Of a stretch of 64,000 nucleotides of DNA, positions 34,910 to 43,842 are shown one piece after another (positions within the stretch are counted from its first letter, which is position 1; each line of letters opens with the position of its first letter). The notes below the pieces were generated by a model. That model did not search any database and was not told where the DNA came from. It saw only the letters and a program-made list of their open reading frames with translations. Made by a program: the position numbers and the translations under genes. The stretch comes from Flavobacterium sp. MDT1-60 (GTDB lineage: Bacteria; Bacteroidota; Bacteroidia; Flavobacteriales; Flavobacteriaceae), in contig NZ_CP062159.1 of the NCBI RefSeq assembly GCF_014844035.1, forward strand, positions 744,001 through 808,000. The letters run 5' to 3'.

Positions 34910-34947
34910 ATTAATAATTCCCGGATTTGCGTCCGGGAATTATTAAT
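34910..34947. terminator. Perfect 16 bp hairpin
   Basis: ATTAATAATTCCCGGA (34910-34925) and TCCGGGAATTATTAAT (34932-34947) are exact complements with a six-base loop. The run after it is not pure T on either strand, so it may be a terminator of the 34952 gene or a processing hairpin. Confidence 0.75.
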
Positions 34948-34951
34948 GTTT

Positions 34952-36409
34952 TCAGTCATTAAATTTTCTAATAATATATTCTTTTGCTTTTTTGTCATAA
35001 TACCCTAAATAATAAGAATCTATCTTAAATAAAATTTGTGCTGATGTATCTTCATTTTTATCAAGAAACGTTCTAATCTTATCAAATGCTAACGGCTGTA
35101 ATTCGCCTTTTACGTGATTGCCTTCTTTGTCAAATAAACCTTCTACCTTAACCACTTTTCGGCTAGAATAGGAATTGAAGCTATCCATAGTTGGATTAAA
35201 TATGACAGCTCCTAATAATGAACCTATAAAGCCAAATTGATTCATTACAGATTGACCTGCAGGTTGTTGTGATGTATCAGAAATGCCTCCGAAAGTTATT
35301 AATGTATTTTCCCCAACATTATAACAAGCAATACCTGCATGCAAATTAGTTATCTTTCGAATAAATTGGGAAGAGTTCTCCAATACTTTCTCACCTCCAC
35401 CAAAAAAATCGTTTCCTTGCTGTGAAATTTCTGTGTTTTTAAATTCAATTGGAGTATCTCCAGTTGCAGTGTATTCTTTTAGTAAATTACCATCTAAATC
35501 TTTTATGGTAAAATGAAAAATATCGGCTGAAGATTTTATTTGATATAGTTTATTGTTAATAAAGAAAGAGTTTGAATTTAATCGAACAGAATATCCTCCT
35601 GGACTCATTTCTGAAATTGAAGGAAATTTAATTATTTTTTCGATAGCACTAAATCTTGTTAAATCAATTACAATAGCTTGGGTGTAATTTACATTATTAT
35701 CAATTGTTATAACGATTTGATTTTTATTAAAATAACACTTTCTCTTTTTTGTAGCTTCATTTAATGAAGTTGGATTTTCGATATTCATAAAATGCATCGA
35801 AAAAGGCCATTCGTTAGGAAGGAAACTCTCCTCTAATACGCCATAGAGCGTTGATTTGACATACTTTTTTTTAAAGAAATGAAATCCTTCCAAAGAGATT
35901 GTTTTTGACACATACACTCCTTCTTTATCAAAAATATGTAATCTTAAATTATTGCTTTTTTTAACAACAGTTAAGATATAAAACTTTTCATTTTCACTAA
36001 ATTTTTGCAAAAACTTTTCGTCTTTTAAAGCAAGGGTGTATTGTTGTGTTTGGACTGTTCGGCTATTAAAATCATACAATTGTGTAAAAATATTTTCATA
36101 ATCATCCGAAGACCAGAAAAGTCTTGTATTATTATTTTTGATGTTATAACCAATCATATTGGTGTAAACTTTAGTATTTGGTCTTTCTGTTGAAATACTA
36201 TCTGCTATTTGCATTTTTTCATTAAGATGAATAGCATTTACTTTTATTTTGTCACTGACAAATACGGTAACATCTTTTTTCTGATCATTTACGGTCTGGA
36301 AAACACCACGATTTTTTTTTAATTCAATAGGTGTAGAACTAATTGTTTCTTGTGACAAAGAGACTAAACCATTTAAAAGTAAAGCCATAAGGAGTATTTT
36401 TTTTAACAT
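34952..36409 (-). CDS. Secreted protein of unknown function, paralogue of 29406-30896
   Basis: 485 residues with signal peptide (MLKKILLMALLLNGLVSLSQ). It follows the same plan as the 29406 protein from end to end, with moderate identity: early 'STPIELKKNRG', middle 'IGYNIKNNNTRLFWSSDD', then 'TLITFGGISDTSQQP' (partner 'TLITLGGTPNMMRQG') and the C-terminal YIIRKF. The two genes are about 4 kb apart on the same strand, so a past duplication is likely. No domain recognised. Confidence 0.78.
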   Translation of the reverse strand: MLKKILLMALLLNGLVSLSQETISSTPIELKKNRGVFQTVNDQKKDVTVFVSDKIKVNAIHLNEKMQIADSISTERPNTKVYTNMIGYNIKNNNTRLFWSSDDYENIFTQLYDFNSRTVQTQQYTLALKDEKFLQKFSENEKFYILTVVKKSNNLRLHIFDKEGVYVSKTISLEGFHFFKKKYVKSTLYGVLEESFLPNEWPFSMHFMNIENPTSLNEATKKRKCYFNKNQIVITIDNNVNYTQAIVIDLTRFSAIEKIIKFPSISEMSPGGYSVRLNSNSFFINNKLYQIKSSADIFHFTIKDLDGNLLKEYTATGDTPIEFKNTEISQQGNDFFGGGEKVLENSSQFIRKITNLHAGIACYNVGENTLITFGGISDTSQQPAGQSVMNQFGFIGSLLGAVIFNPTMDSFNSYSSRKVVKVEGLFDKEGNHVKGELQPLAFDKIRTFLDKNEDTSAQILFKIDSYYLGYYDKKAKEYIIRKFND

Positions 36410-36502
36410 TATGAGATTTGATTTTTATTTATTTGCTAATATCTAGTTTTTTTATGAAACTAAATACTAGCAAATAAAATATTAGAGAGTATTTTTTAAA
36501 AT

Positions 36503-36543
36503 CAAAAAGCGTGAATCAATTAAAATGTTTAATCGATTCACGC
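36503..36543 (-). terminator. Terminator after metG
   Basis: GCGTGAATC (36509-36517) pairs with GATTCACGC (36535-36543). On the minus strand a T-run (AAAAA at 36504-36508 on +) follows. Confidence 0.85.
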
Positions 36544-36565
36544 CATTTTATAGTAGTATAAAACT

Positions 36566-38701
36566 TTAGTTTACCGTTTCACCATTAGGAGCATCAGCAT
36601 CCGGGTTGATAAAAACCAATTTTCCTTCAGCATTTGTTGTCATCAAAATCATACCCTGACTTTCAACGCCACGTAGAGCTCTTGGAGCCAAATTGGCTAA
36701 GACAGAAACACGTTTTCCGATAATTTCTTCTGGCGAAAAGCTTTCAGCAATTCCGGAAACTATTGTACGAACGTCAATTCCGGTATCTACTTTAAGAACT
36801 AAAAGTTTATTGGCTTTTGGCATTTTTTCTGCTTCCAGAATAGTTCCAACACGAATATCCATTTTAGCGAAATCCTCAAACTGAATCAACTCTTTTTGTG
36901 GTTCCGGCTGTTTGCTTTCTGCAAGATTGGCTGTTTTTGTAGCTTCCAATTTATCTATTTGTTTTTGTATTTCTTCGTCTTCTATTTTTGCGAAAAGCAA
37001 TTCTGCTTCGCCAATTTTATGTCCCGCCGGAATTAAATCTGAATTTTCAGCAATATCATTCCAACCTAGTACTTTATCAATAATGATGTCTTTTGCATCA
37101 CGATTTTTCTCTTTAAGAAACTTACTAAATCCTTCAAAATGCTCTTTAAGATCACTTAAATTCAGGATTTTTGAAAGTTTTTTTGATGTAAAAGGTAAAA
37201 ACGGTTCAGCCAAAACGCTTAAAGCAGCAGCAATTTGCAATGCCACATACATTTGCGTTTTTACACGCTCCGGATTGTCTTTCATTACTTTCCAAGGCTC
37301 TTCGTCGGCAAGATATTTATTTCCTAAACGGGCAACATTCATCAATTCCCCAAGAGCTTCACGGAATCTGTAACGCTCCACTGAACTTGAAATCACAGCC
37401 GGATACGCTTTTAATTCTGCCAAAGTTTGCTCGTCAACTTCTGAAAATTCATTTGGCGTCGGAATAACTCCTTCGTAATATTTGTTGGTTAAAACCACAA
37501 CACGATTAATGAAATTTCCAAAAATTGCAACCAATTCGTTGTTGTTTCTCGCCTGGAAATCTTTCCAGGTAAAATCATTATCCTTAGTTTCTGGAGCGTT
37601 TGAAGTTAAGGCATAACGCAAAACGTCTTGTTTCTCCGGAAATTCTTCTAAATATTCATGTAACCAAACGGCCCAGTTTTTAGAAGTCGAAAGTTTATTT
37701 CCTTCCAAATTCAAAAACTCATTTGCAGGAACGTTATCCGGTAAAATATAGCTTCCTTCGGCTTTAAGCATTGCCGGGAAAATGATACAGTGAAAAACGA
37801 TATTGTCTTTCCCAATAAAGTGAACCAGTTTCGTTTCTTCATCTTTCCAGTATGGTTCCCAGTCTTTTCCTTCGCGCGCTGCCCATTCTTTCGTAGATGA
37901 AATATATCCGATAGGCGCATCAAACCAAACGTATAATTTTTTTCCTTCGGCGCCTTCAACCGGCACATCAATTCCCCAATCAAGGTCACGTGTCACCGCA
38001 CGAGGTTCTAATCCGCCATCAACCCATGATTTTACTTGTCCGTAAACATTCGGTTTCCAGTCGTTTTTATGTCCGACTAAAATCCATTCTGTCAGGAAAT
38101 CAGTGTACCTGTCCAAAGGTAAAAACCAGTGTTTTGTTTCTTTTAAAATGGGAGTTTCTCCGGTAATCGTCGATTTTGGATTAATCAAATCGGTAGCATT
38201 CAAAGTCGATCCGCATTTTTCGCATTGATCACCGTAAGCTTCCGGATTATCACATTTCGGGCAGGTTCCAACTACAAAACGGTCCGCTAAAAACTGATCT
38301 GCTTTTGCATCGTACAATTGCTCGGTTACTTCTTCAATAAAATCACCATTATCATACAAAGTCCTGAAGAATTCCTGAGCCGTATCATGATGAATTTTAG
38401 CCGAAGTACGAGAATAATTATCAAACGAAATTCCGAAATCAGCGAATGATTTTCTAATAATTCCGTCATATTTATCAATAACTTCTTGTGGTGTAATTCC
38501 TTCTTTTTTGGCTTTCATCGAAATTGCAACACCATGTTCATCGCTTCCGCAAATAAACGCAACGTCTTTTCCTTGCAAACGCAAGTATCTCGAATATATA
38601 TCTGCAGGCACGTAAACCCCAGCCAAATGCCCAATATGAATAGGTCCGTTGGTGTAAGGCAAAGCCGCCGTAATAGTATATCTCTTTGGATTCTGTATCA
38701 T
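36566..38701 (-). CDS. metG: Methionine--tRNA ligase with C-terminal tRNA-binding domain
   Basis: Charges tRNA(Met). 711 residues. HIGH is at residues 22-25 ('[10 protein letters not shown]') and KMSKS appears as KLSTS ('[11 protein letters not shown]'). A zinc ribbon '[18 protein letters not shown]' with four cysteines marks the type-1 dimeric form. The last 110 residues ('[20 protein letters not shown]') are an EMAP-II-like tRNA-binding and dimerisation domain. CAAAAATA at 38721-38728, TATTTTTG on the minus strand, is a possible -7 element. Confidence 0.97.
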   Translation of the reverse strand: MIQNPKRYTITAALPYTNGPIHIGHLAGVYVPADIYSRYLRLQGKDVAFICGSDEHGVAISMKAKKEGITPQEVIDKYDGIIRKSFADFGISFDNYSRTSAKIHHDTAQEFFRTLYDNGDFIEEVTEQLYDAKADQFLADRFVVGTCPKCDNPEAYGDQCEKCGSTLNATDLINPKSTITGETPILKETKHWFLPLDRYTDFLTEWILVGHKNDWKPNVYGQVKSWVDGGLEPRAVTRDLDWGIDVPVEGAEGKKLYVWFDAPIGYISSTKEWAAREGKDWEPYWKDEETKLVHFIGKDNIVFHCIIFPAMLKAEGSYILPDNVPANEFLNLEGNKLSTSKNWAVWLHEYLEEFPEKQDVLRYALTSNAPETKDNDFTWKDFQARNNNELVAIFGNFINRVVVLTNKYYEGVIPTPNEFSEVDEQTLAELKAYPAVISSSVERYRFREALGELMNVARLGNKYLADEEPWKVMKDNPERVKTQMYVALQIAAALSVLAEPFLPFTSKKLSKILNLSDLKEHFEGFSKFLKEKNRDAKDIIIDKVLGWNDIAENSDLIPAGHKIGEAELLFAKIEDEEIQKQIDKLEATKTANLAESKQPEPQKELIQFEDFAKMDIRVGTILEAEKMPKANKLLVLKVDTGIDVRTIVSGIAESFSPEEIIGKRVSVLANLAPRALRGVESQGMILMTTNAEGKLVFINPDADAPNGETVN

Positions 38702-39005
38702 CTTTCAATTTTATTGAGTGCAAAAATAAGCAATAGAATTGAGATTTTGTTATTTCACGGAGATTCACAAGCAATTTCACAGAGTTGGGCGAAGAAAAAC
38801 ACAGAGATTCGCTAAGTTTTTTTAAAGCAAAGCGAATTAATCTCGCAATCCCGATAGCCATCGGGGAGTAGAGTTGTAAAGTTTTTTAAACTAAAGCCAC
38901 AGATTACAGGATTAAATTGATTTTTTAAATTAAAATCTGCTCAATCTGCCGAATCTGCGTGAAACAAAAATTTAATGAGATTATTTAGTGTCGATTGTTT
39001 TTTCA

Positions 39006-39084
39006 GGAGCTAATCCCGCTATCCGTTCCAATCTTTTGTGCCGAACCCCGGCACAAAAGGATTTCCACTTCTATCAGGGCTAGG
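39006..39084. other. Structured intergenic element with nested hairpin
   Basis: GGAGCTAATCCCGCTATCC opens and ATCAGGGCTAG closes the element; AGC and CCC of the 5' side can pair with GGGCT of the 3' side around a TAAT bulge. Inside, CTTTTGTGCCG (39033-39043) and CGGCACAAAAG (39049-39059) form an 11 bp perfect stem with a five-base loop. Richer in G+C than the surroundings. Confidence 0.6.
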
Positions 39085-39117
39085 GCACTCATTTTCACAA
39101 GAAGTTTCCCGTGTTGT

Positions 39118-39190
39118 TTGTCAGGCTGAGCGAAGTCGAAGCCCATGCGCTGAATCACTTTGCGGGCTTCGACTTCGCTCAGCCTGACAA
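39118..39190. repeat. Perfect 27 bp inverted repeat pair
   Basis: The left arm 39118-39144 (TTGTCAGGCTGAGCGAAGTC and seven more) and the right arm 39164-39190 are exact reverse complements with a 19-base spacer. A diverged copy of one arm is at about 18920-18947. Confidence 0.9.
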
Positions 39191-39332
39191 TCTTTGCGTA
39201 TCTCTGCGAAAATCTTCGTGCATCTCTGTGAAACAACCCCATAAAATAGAACGAGTTTAAACTAGCACTACAAGTAAAATCTTCAAAATATATTTTGCAA
39301 CCTTTGCCCAAGAAAAAAACAAAGACAATCTT

Positions 39333-39560
39333 ATGAGCAAGACAAAACTTATCATCAATAAAAACGGATCTATAAAAATCGAAGGTGATTTTGAAATCAT
39401 GGATTCTGAAGGAACAGTTTACGGACTTCAGGGAAGATCTGCATTAGGACTTTGCCGTTGCGGATTATCGGCAAACAAACCTTTTTGCGATGGTGGACAT
39501 CGTAATAATTTCGAACACGATTCTGTTGCGTTTGATTTACCGCCTATGAAAACGAACTAA
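39333..39560 (+). CDS. CDGSH iron-sulfur domain protein
   Basis: 75-residue protein that binds a 2Fe-2S cluster by three cysteines and one histidine: C41, C43, C52 and H56 in 'CRCGLSANKPFCDGGH', with glycine in place of the CDGSH serine. The N-terminal 30 residues are a short beta region. Small soluble CDGSH proteins are thought to act in redox or iron handling; the partner is unknown. A terminator follows. Confidence 0.93.
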   Translation: MSKTKLIINKNGSIKIEGDFEIMDSEGTVYGLQGRSALGLCRCGLSANKPFCDGGHRNNFEHDSVAFDLPPMKTN

Positions 39561-39576
39561 TTTCTGGTTTGGACAT

Positions 39577-39612
39577 AAAAAAAAGCTGCATTATTTAATG
39601 CAGCTTTTTTTT
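39577..39612. terminator. Bidirectional terminator between CDGSH and PhzF genes
   Basis: AAAAGCTGCATTA and TAATGCAGCTTTT form a stem of at least 13 bp around a two- to three-base loop, flanked by A- and T-runs. Confidence 0.9.
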
Positions 39613-40513
39613 ATAGATATAATTCCCCACGCATTGTAATAATCGAAGAACCGCCAACCAAAATATCTTCTTCACGATTCATAACTTCAATCATTGAAGC
39701 CTGTTTTAACTTTACACCTTGCAGAATTTTATATTCTTTCTCTGATTTAGTAAATTTCTTTTGCGTTAAAAAGCCAATTAAAGGACCTGCAGCCGTTCCG
39801 GTAGCCGGATCTTCATATATTCCAATTATGGGGTTGAAAAATCTAGTTTCGACTATATGTTCGTGATTTTCATCGGCAGGAGTGAAACAATAAAATCCTT
39901 CAAAATGATATTCTTTTGATATTTCGATTAACAGTTGATTGTCAGGAACAATACTATTGAGCAATTGACTGTTTTTTATGGGAACCATGGTGTGGGCAAC
40001 TTCTGTTTTTACAATTGTTGGAACAAAAGCATTTACATCTAAATCTTCGATTTTTAAACCCAATGCCACCGCAATTCTGTAGGTTGGGATTTCTTGTTTG
40101 ATGACAGCTGATTTTTGATGCATTTGCACCACTGGATATTGTGTAGCTGGATCAAAGCTTACCGTTAAAGGAATGGCTGAATCTTTCATGATCACAAAAC
40201 GCTCGCTTTCATTTTGTTCCTCAAAAATGGGCATTCTTTTTAGTAAGGCACCACAAACTGCACCCAATAAATTGTGTCCTGCACCATCAATCTCGATTCC
40301 AGTTGGGGTAAATGAACGAACCTTTAGCGCTTTTTTCTTTGTTGAATAATAAATAAATGATGTTTCAGAATAACCAAATTCTTTGGAGATATTTTGGTAG
40401 GTTTCTAATTCTAAATCACCATTTGTAAAAACAACCGACAATGGGTTTCCTTTATAACTTTTATTTGAGAATACATCTAAAACATAGTATTGTAAAGTGG
40501 TTCTGTTTTCCAT
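39611..40513 (-). CDS. PhzF family isomerase-like protein
   Basis: 300 residues. 'YYVLDVFSNKSYKGNPLSVV' and 'ETSFIYYSTKKKALKVRSFT' with the catalytic glutamate (E46 type) and 'YEDPATGTAAGPLIGFL' (D-P-x-T-G-x-A) are PhzF signatures. PhzF isomerises a phenazine precursor, but genomes like this lack the phenazine operon, and the family includes other isomerases and epimerases, so the true substrate is unknown. No neighbours of phenazine synthesis are present. Confidence 0.92.
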   Translation of the reverse strand: MENRTTLQYYVLDVFSNKSYKGNPLSVVFTNGDLELETYQNISKEFGYSETSFIYYSTKKKALKVRSFTPTGIEIDGAGHNLLGAVCGALLKRMPIFEEQNESERFVIMKDSAIPLTVSFDPATQYPVVQMHQKSAVIKQEIPTYRIAVALGLKIEDLDVNAFVPTIVKTEVAHTMVPIKNSQLLNSIVPDNQLLIEISKEYHFEGFYCFTPADENHEHIVETRFFNPIIGIYEDPATGTAAGPLIGFLTQKKFTKSEKEYKILQGVKLKQASMIEVMNREEDILVGGSSIITMRGELYL

Positions 40514-40541
40514 TGTTTATCTTTTTTGATGAATATACGAT

Positions 40542-40733
40542 TTAGTTAATTTCTTTTAAGTTTAGTAATAGAATAACGAAGAAAGTTACCAGAATTGTAC
40601 CTAAAATTATGCGACGAATTTTAAAACTTCTTTTGCCCGAAATCCAGGCAGATACAAAAGAAGTGATACCAGTCACCAAAAGGATGCAACAAATAATAAA
40701 ATTGCTTAATTCACCAATTCCTTCAGTTTCCAT
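40542..40733 (-). CDS. Small two-helix membrane protein
   Basis: 63 residues with two hydrophobic segments ('NFIICCILLVTGITSFVSAW' and 'IILGTILVTFFVILLLNL') separated by a basic loop (SGKRSFKIRR). Probably an inner-membrane protein. It has the same direction as its neighbours. Unknown family. Confidence 0.55.
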   Translation of the reverse strand: METEGIGELSNFIICCILLVTGITSFVSAWISGKRSFKIRRIILGTILVTFFVILLLNLKEIN

Positions 40734-40840
40734 ATTTAAATTAGTGTTAATTATGAATTTTCGAACAATAAGAAATTTAATATTACACTAAATATTGCAT
40801 AAAAGTACTATAAAGAATACAAAGAAAAATGAAGCTATAA

Positions 40841-41251
40841 TTACTTTTTTGTTTTATTTTTTTGATAATCCAGAACTGAATATACAATTACAAGATAAAC
40901 GAAATAAAATGGATAGACCATAAAAGCCTTCAGTGGCCAACCGATTCCCATCATACTCATTCTTAATTTTTTTATTCTGTCTAAGTTTTCAGGCGCCACA
41001 TTCTGAAGTCTTTCGATAGTATCTAAGTCGTCAAAATTATATCCGTAATGTGAAAGTAGTAGTTGGTTTGAAAAATAAGACCACCAGGCAACGGTTAAAA
41101 CTAAAAGAAAAGTAATAATAAGGCAAAAAGTAAAGTATAGAATAATGATGTTTCTTGTTTTTCGTTTATATAATTGTTTCAGAATAAATATTGGAAAAAT
41201 GATTAAAGAGATTACTAAAGTGAAGGATATTAGTTTGATTAAAATCTCCAT
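40841..41251 (-). CDS. Membrane protein of unknown function
   Basis: 136 residues with three hydrophobic segments (near 6-26, 33-60 and 112-128) and a charged soluble stretch between the second and third ('DLDTIERLQNVAPENLDR'). It is 25 bases after the YdeI-like gene stop on the same strand and may share its transcript. Not recognised. Confidence 0.62.
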   Translation of the reverse strand: MEILIKLISFTLVISLIIFPIFILKQLYKRKTRNIIILYFTFCLIITFLLVLTVAWWSYFSNQLLLSHYGYNFDDLDTIERLQNVAPENLDRIKKLRMSMMGIGWPLKAFMVYPFYFVYLVIVYSVLDYQKNKTKK

Positions 41252-41276
41252 AGTATTGATTTAGTTTTTTAATTAT

Positions 41277-41834
41277 TTACAACATTCTCTTCTTCTCGGC
41301 ACTTATATTTACCGTTTTTTCCAATCTCGAAATTCGGGTTTTTTCTTGTTTGGCGCTCATGATCCAGTGAATCATGACTTTTTTGTAGGATGGTGCTTGT
41401 TGGTTAAAGTATTCCCAGGCAGTTTTATTGGCTTTGAATTGTTTTTCAAAATCAGGATTGAGAACAGCTGGTTCTTTTTCGTGCGAATAAATTCGGGAGC
41501 GTTCTTCAGATCTTAAGTCGAAAGCTTTTTGACCTTCGGGTTTCATGAGTCCGGCTTTGGTAAGTTCTTCAACTTTTTTGATGTTGATGGCACTCCAAAT
41601 ACTGGTTTTTTTTCTCGGCGTAAACCGAATGGTATAGCTTTCTTCATCAATAGATTTTCGAACGCCGTCGATCCAGCCAAAACAAAGTGCCTGATCTACA
41701 GATTCTGACCATGACATAGAAGGTTTTTTGCTATTCACTTTATAGAAACCAACTAATAATTCGGTTTCTGTTTGGTGATGCTTTTCTAACCATTCTCTGA
41801 ATTTTTCTTGCGTTGCGAAGAAGGTTGGGTTCAT
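41277..41834 (-). CDS. YdeI/OmpD-associated family protein
   Basis: 185 residues. 'FFATQEKFREWLEKHH', 'VDQALCFGWIDGVRKSIDEE' and 'YTIRFTPRKKTSIWSAINIK' are the family marks, and the C-terminal 'ALNADFEKQFKANKTAWEYF'-like region ends with a helical basic segment. In Salmonella, members are described as bacteriocin-protection or envelope-associated; the function in Bacteroidota is not established. The protein has no signal peptide. Confidence 0.88.
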   Translation of the reverse strand: MNPTFFATQEKFREWLEKHHQTETELLVGFYKVNSKKPSMSWSESVDQALCFGWIDGVRKSIDEESYTIRFTPRKKTSIWSAINIKKVEELTKAGLMKPEGQKAFDLRSEERSRIYSHEKEPAVLNPDFEKQFKANKTAWEYFNQQAPSYKKVMIHWIMSAKQEKTRISRLEKTVNISAEKKRML

Positions 41835-41852
41835 TTGAATTGATTGCTGAAA

Positions 41853-42185
41853 CTATTTTTTCTTTTTGTTTGTAGTCACAATTAAAACTCCCGCTTCAGC
41901 AAAAGTGCCATAAATTTTAATACCTTTTTCCCTATCCAAAGGGATGATGGATATGATTTCTTTTTTTGATAAAGGAAGTTTTTCTTTCTCTAAATCCTGA
42001 AAACGATACGGAACGCCGTCAATTACAACAATTGGTTCATTTGTCATGATCTTTCGATCAGCCATTTCGGTAATAGAATTTGAAAGATAAAGTTTTTCTA
42101 TGCCTTCATCCTGCAATTCGTAACGATTTTGCGAATACATCGAGAAAGATAGAAATGAAATTATGGCGATTATGAGGTTTTTCAT
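41853..42185 (-). CDS. Secreted mini-protein resembling a TonB-receptor plug domain
   Basis: 110 residues, signal peptide MKNLIIAIISFLSFSMYSQ. The rest matches the order of the SusC/TonB-dependent receptor plug signature: 'PIVVIDGVPYRFQDLEKE', an I-I-S-I-I-P-L-D strand and 'YGTFAEAGVLIVTTNKKKK', but there is no beta-barrel. Small stand-alone plug-like proteins are found in Flavobacteriaceae; a role in partner binding is only an inference. Downstream gene order does not help. Confidence 0.7.
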   Translation of the reverse strand: MKNLIIAIISFLSFSMYSQNRYELQDEGIEKLYLSNSITEMADRKIMTNEPIVVIDGVPYRFQDLEKEKLPLSKKEIISIIPLDREKGIKIYGTFAEAGVLIVTTNKKKK

Positions 42186-42233
42186 GGATTGGGTTTTTAG
42201 TTTAATTGAATAGAAATCGTAAGTTTCAATTTC

Positions 42234-42382
42234 TTATAAGTTTACTATCGCTCTAATAATCCATAAAAGTATAATAAATAACAGAAGATAGAATTGAACT
42301 TTACGAACTTTTTTATTACTAAAATTGTTTAACCAAAAATCCTAATAATCCGTTTTGTGATGCAGTTCCGGTTATTAGGATT
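42234..42382 (-). pseudogene. Decayed copy of the small membrane protein gene at 43128-43406
   Basis: Read on the minus strand, one frame gives ILITGTASQNGLLGF, matching ILINGNSAEDGLLGI of the intact protein. After a deletion of about 18 codons and a one-base shift, a second frame gives VQFYLLLFIILLWIIRAIVN plus a leucine and stop, against VQFYFLGFIILLWIIRAIAN plus leucine; 23 of the last 29 residues are identical. No start codon is preserved. It is a gene remnant and not functional. Confidence 0.8.
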
Positions 42383-42473
42383 TTGATATAAGTATTCTAT
42401 AAAATGATACAATTCCGAGATTGAAAAGTAAAATTTACTTTATTTTCGGTTTGTTATGTATGGATAATTAGGG

Positions 42474-42920
42474 TTATTGAAAAACAACCTCTTTGTTGAT
42501 TTTAGCTATTTTAACAATATGACAAGGCTGGGTTATTACAGCATTTAGGCCTCCGGTTTTTAATTGTTCAATCTTAACGAAAATACGATTATTGGTTTGC
42601 GTAATTTTGGTAATGTCAATAGAATAGCCACCATAGTTTCGTACTTCATCAAAAACGGCAATGACCTGATATTTGGTAAAATCAATTGTGGCATCTGGAA
42701 CATAATAATTGGTATCGCTATATGGATTCATTTTTGAGATTAAGGCGGTCCAGTCTTCCTGATTTCTTATAACCAGATTTGCTTTTGGATTATCATAATT
42801 TCCATAAAAAGAATCATTTTGGAGAATTGTAGAAAATGTTACCTCTTTCGTTTGTGAATCATCACTTTCGCAGCTTGTTAAAGCAAATAAAATGCTGAAA
42901 ATAAAAATAATCTGTTTCAT
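42474..42920 (-). CDS. PrcB-like lipoprotein
   Basis: 148 residues. Short signal with lipobox LTSC (cysteine 18), so membrane-anchored. Residues 50-145 match the PrcB C-terminal domain: 'NQEDWTALISKMN', 'YQVIAVFDEVRNYGGYSIDI', 'TQPCHIVKIAKI'. In Treponema, PrcB is a subunit of the dentilisin protease complex; here no protease neighbour is present, so its role is unknown. Confidence 0.83.
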   Translation of the reverse strand: MKQIIFIFSILFALTSCESDDSQTKEVTFSTILQNDSFYGNYDNPKANLVIRNQEDWTALISKMNPYSDTNYYVPDATIDFTKYQVIAVFDEVRNYGGYSIDITKITQTNNRIFVKIEQLKTGGLNAVITQPCHIVKIAKINKEVVFQ

Positions 42921-43127
42921 GTTTTGGGTTTTAGTTAATTAGGTTTTATTGTAAAAACCTATTTACTAAATAGATATGATTTTTTTAAATGGTTGCGCAA
43001 TCTAATGTTAAGTTTATGTTTTGATAAGTTTTCTAGTTTTTAATTGTATTGAGTTTGATCTCACTTGTTCTTGATAATTATAGGGTTGATAAAGACTGCA
43101 GATAATTTATTCTCTTTATTAAAAAAA

Positions 43128-43406
43128 TTACAAATTAGCAATCGCCCTTATAATCCATAAAAGTATAATAAATCCCAGAAAATAAAATTGCACTTTATTC
43201 ACTTTTTGATTCCCAAACTTCCGAACCAAAAGACGATCAATTAATAAAACTAAAGAAACCGGAATCAAACCAAACAAAATATAAATTCCCAATAAGCCAT
43301 CTTCTGCGGAGTTGCCGTTTATTAGGATTATCGCGTAAATTATTCCTGCGACAATAGAGAGGATTCCCGAGACGTAGAATAGAGTTAGGTTTTTTGGAAG
43401 GTTCAT
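43128..43406 (-). CDS. Small membrane protein with three hydrophobic helices
   Basis: 92 residues with hydrophobic segments at about 8-29, 36-59 and 70-90, no signal peptide. It has a nearby decayed paralogue (42234-42382), which suggests that the gene was duplicated. It is 14 bases after the stop of the LprI-like gene on the same strand, so it may be the last gene of that operon. Unknown function. Confidence 0.7.
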   Translation of the reverse strand: MNLPKNLTLFYVSGILSIVAGIIYAIILINGNSAEDGLLGIYILFGLIPVSLVLLIDRLLVRKFGNQKVNKVQFYFLGFIILLWIIRAIANL

Positions 43407-43420
43407 CGGTTGAGTCGATT

Positions 43421-43837
43421 TTAGTTTTTTGAATATATTTTTTCTAATTCAATAATTCTATCTCTCACAAATAGAGCATTTTCATGAGAACAAATCATTC
43501 TGTAATCTTGTGATGAGTTTTCTCCATCAAGTTCTTTTGCAGTTTCGACTTCGACTTTTTTGAAATATTGATCTCTTTTTTTAAGCCATGCCAATTGTTT
43601 GCTTTTTAATTGTTCCTGTTCTGATTTGCTTAATGTCGGTCTGATTTTGTTGTATGTTATATTAAGCTGTTTGTCTATTTTATTATAATATTCAATTGTA
43701 CAGTTCAACATATTGTTCTGTGTATCATCTAAGCATTTTTGAAGTTCTATTTCTAGTTTTTGTATCTCTTTGCTTTCTTGGGAATAAGAACAGAAACTGA
43801 TTAGGGATAGAAAAAAAATTAAGTATATTTTGTTCAT
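43421..43837 (-). CDS. LprI-like (DUF1311) secreted protein
   Basis: 138 residues from the start at 43837 (MNKIYLIFFLSLISFCSYSQ, a signal peptide); ten codons upstream were rejected. The mature part carries the LprI/DUF1311 pattern: two cysteines ('KCLDDTQNNMLNCTIEYYN'), 'LNITYNKIRPTL', 'QLAWLKKRDQYF' and a third cysteine in 'MICSHENA'. Some members inhibit lysozyme in the periplasm. It is in a small operon of exported proteins. Confidence 0.85.
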   Translation of the reverse strand: MNKIYLIFFLSLISFCSYSQESKEIQKLEIELQKCLDDTQNNMLNCTIEYYNKIDKQLNITYNKIRPTLSKSEQEQLKSKQLAWLKKRDQYFKKVEVETAKELDGENSSQDYRMICSHENALFVRDRIIELEKIYSKN

Positions 43838-43842
43838 TTGTC

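Larger units (their letters stand above)
38702..39332. repeat. 630-base gap filled with repeat elements
   Basis: No gene is supported. From left to right: CACGGAGATTCACAAGCAAT and AACACAGAGATTCGC phrases (38757-38813), a CCCGATAGCCATCGGGGAG hairpin phrase (38850-38868), GCCACAGATTACAGGATTAA with AATCTGC repeats (38896-38965), the structured element (39006-39084), the perfect inverted repeat (39118-39190), and TCTCTGCGAAAATCTTCGTG phrases (39202-39235). It contains the promoter regions of metG and the CDGSH gene. Confidence 0.75.

Noticed and set aside
34910..34947. Perfect hairpin as a riboswitch or RNA gene
   Set aside because: Only one stem with a six-base loop is visible, with no further conserved structure. 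A terminator or processing hairpin is simpler.
39003..39311. 102-residue frame on the minus strand
   Set aside because: It is a translation of the structured element and inverted repeat. Nothing in it looks like a protein.
42336..42384. Complementary ATCCTAATAA and TTATTAGGAT pair as a terminator
   Set aside because: Both sides are parts of the decayed membrane-protein copy (GLLG and ILIT codons), so the complementarity is probably accidental.
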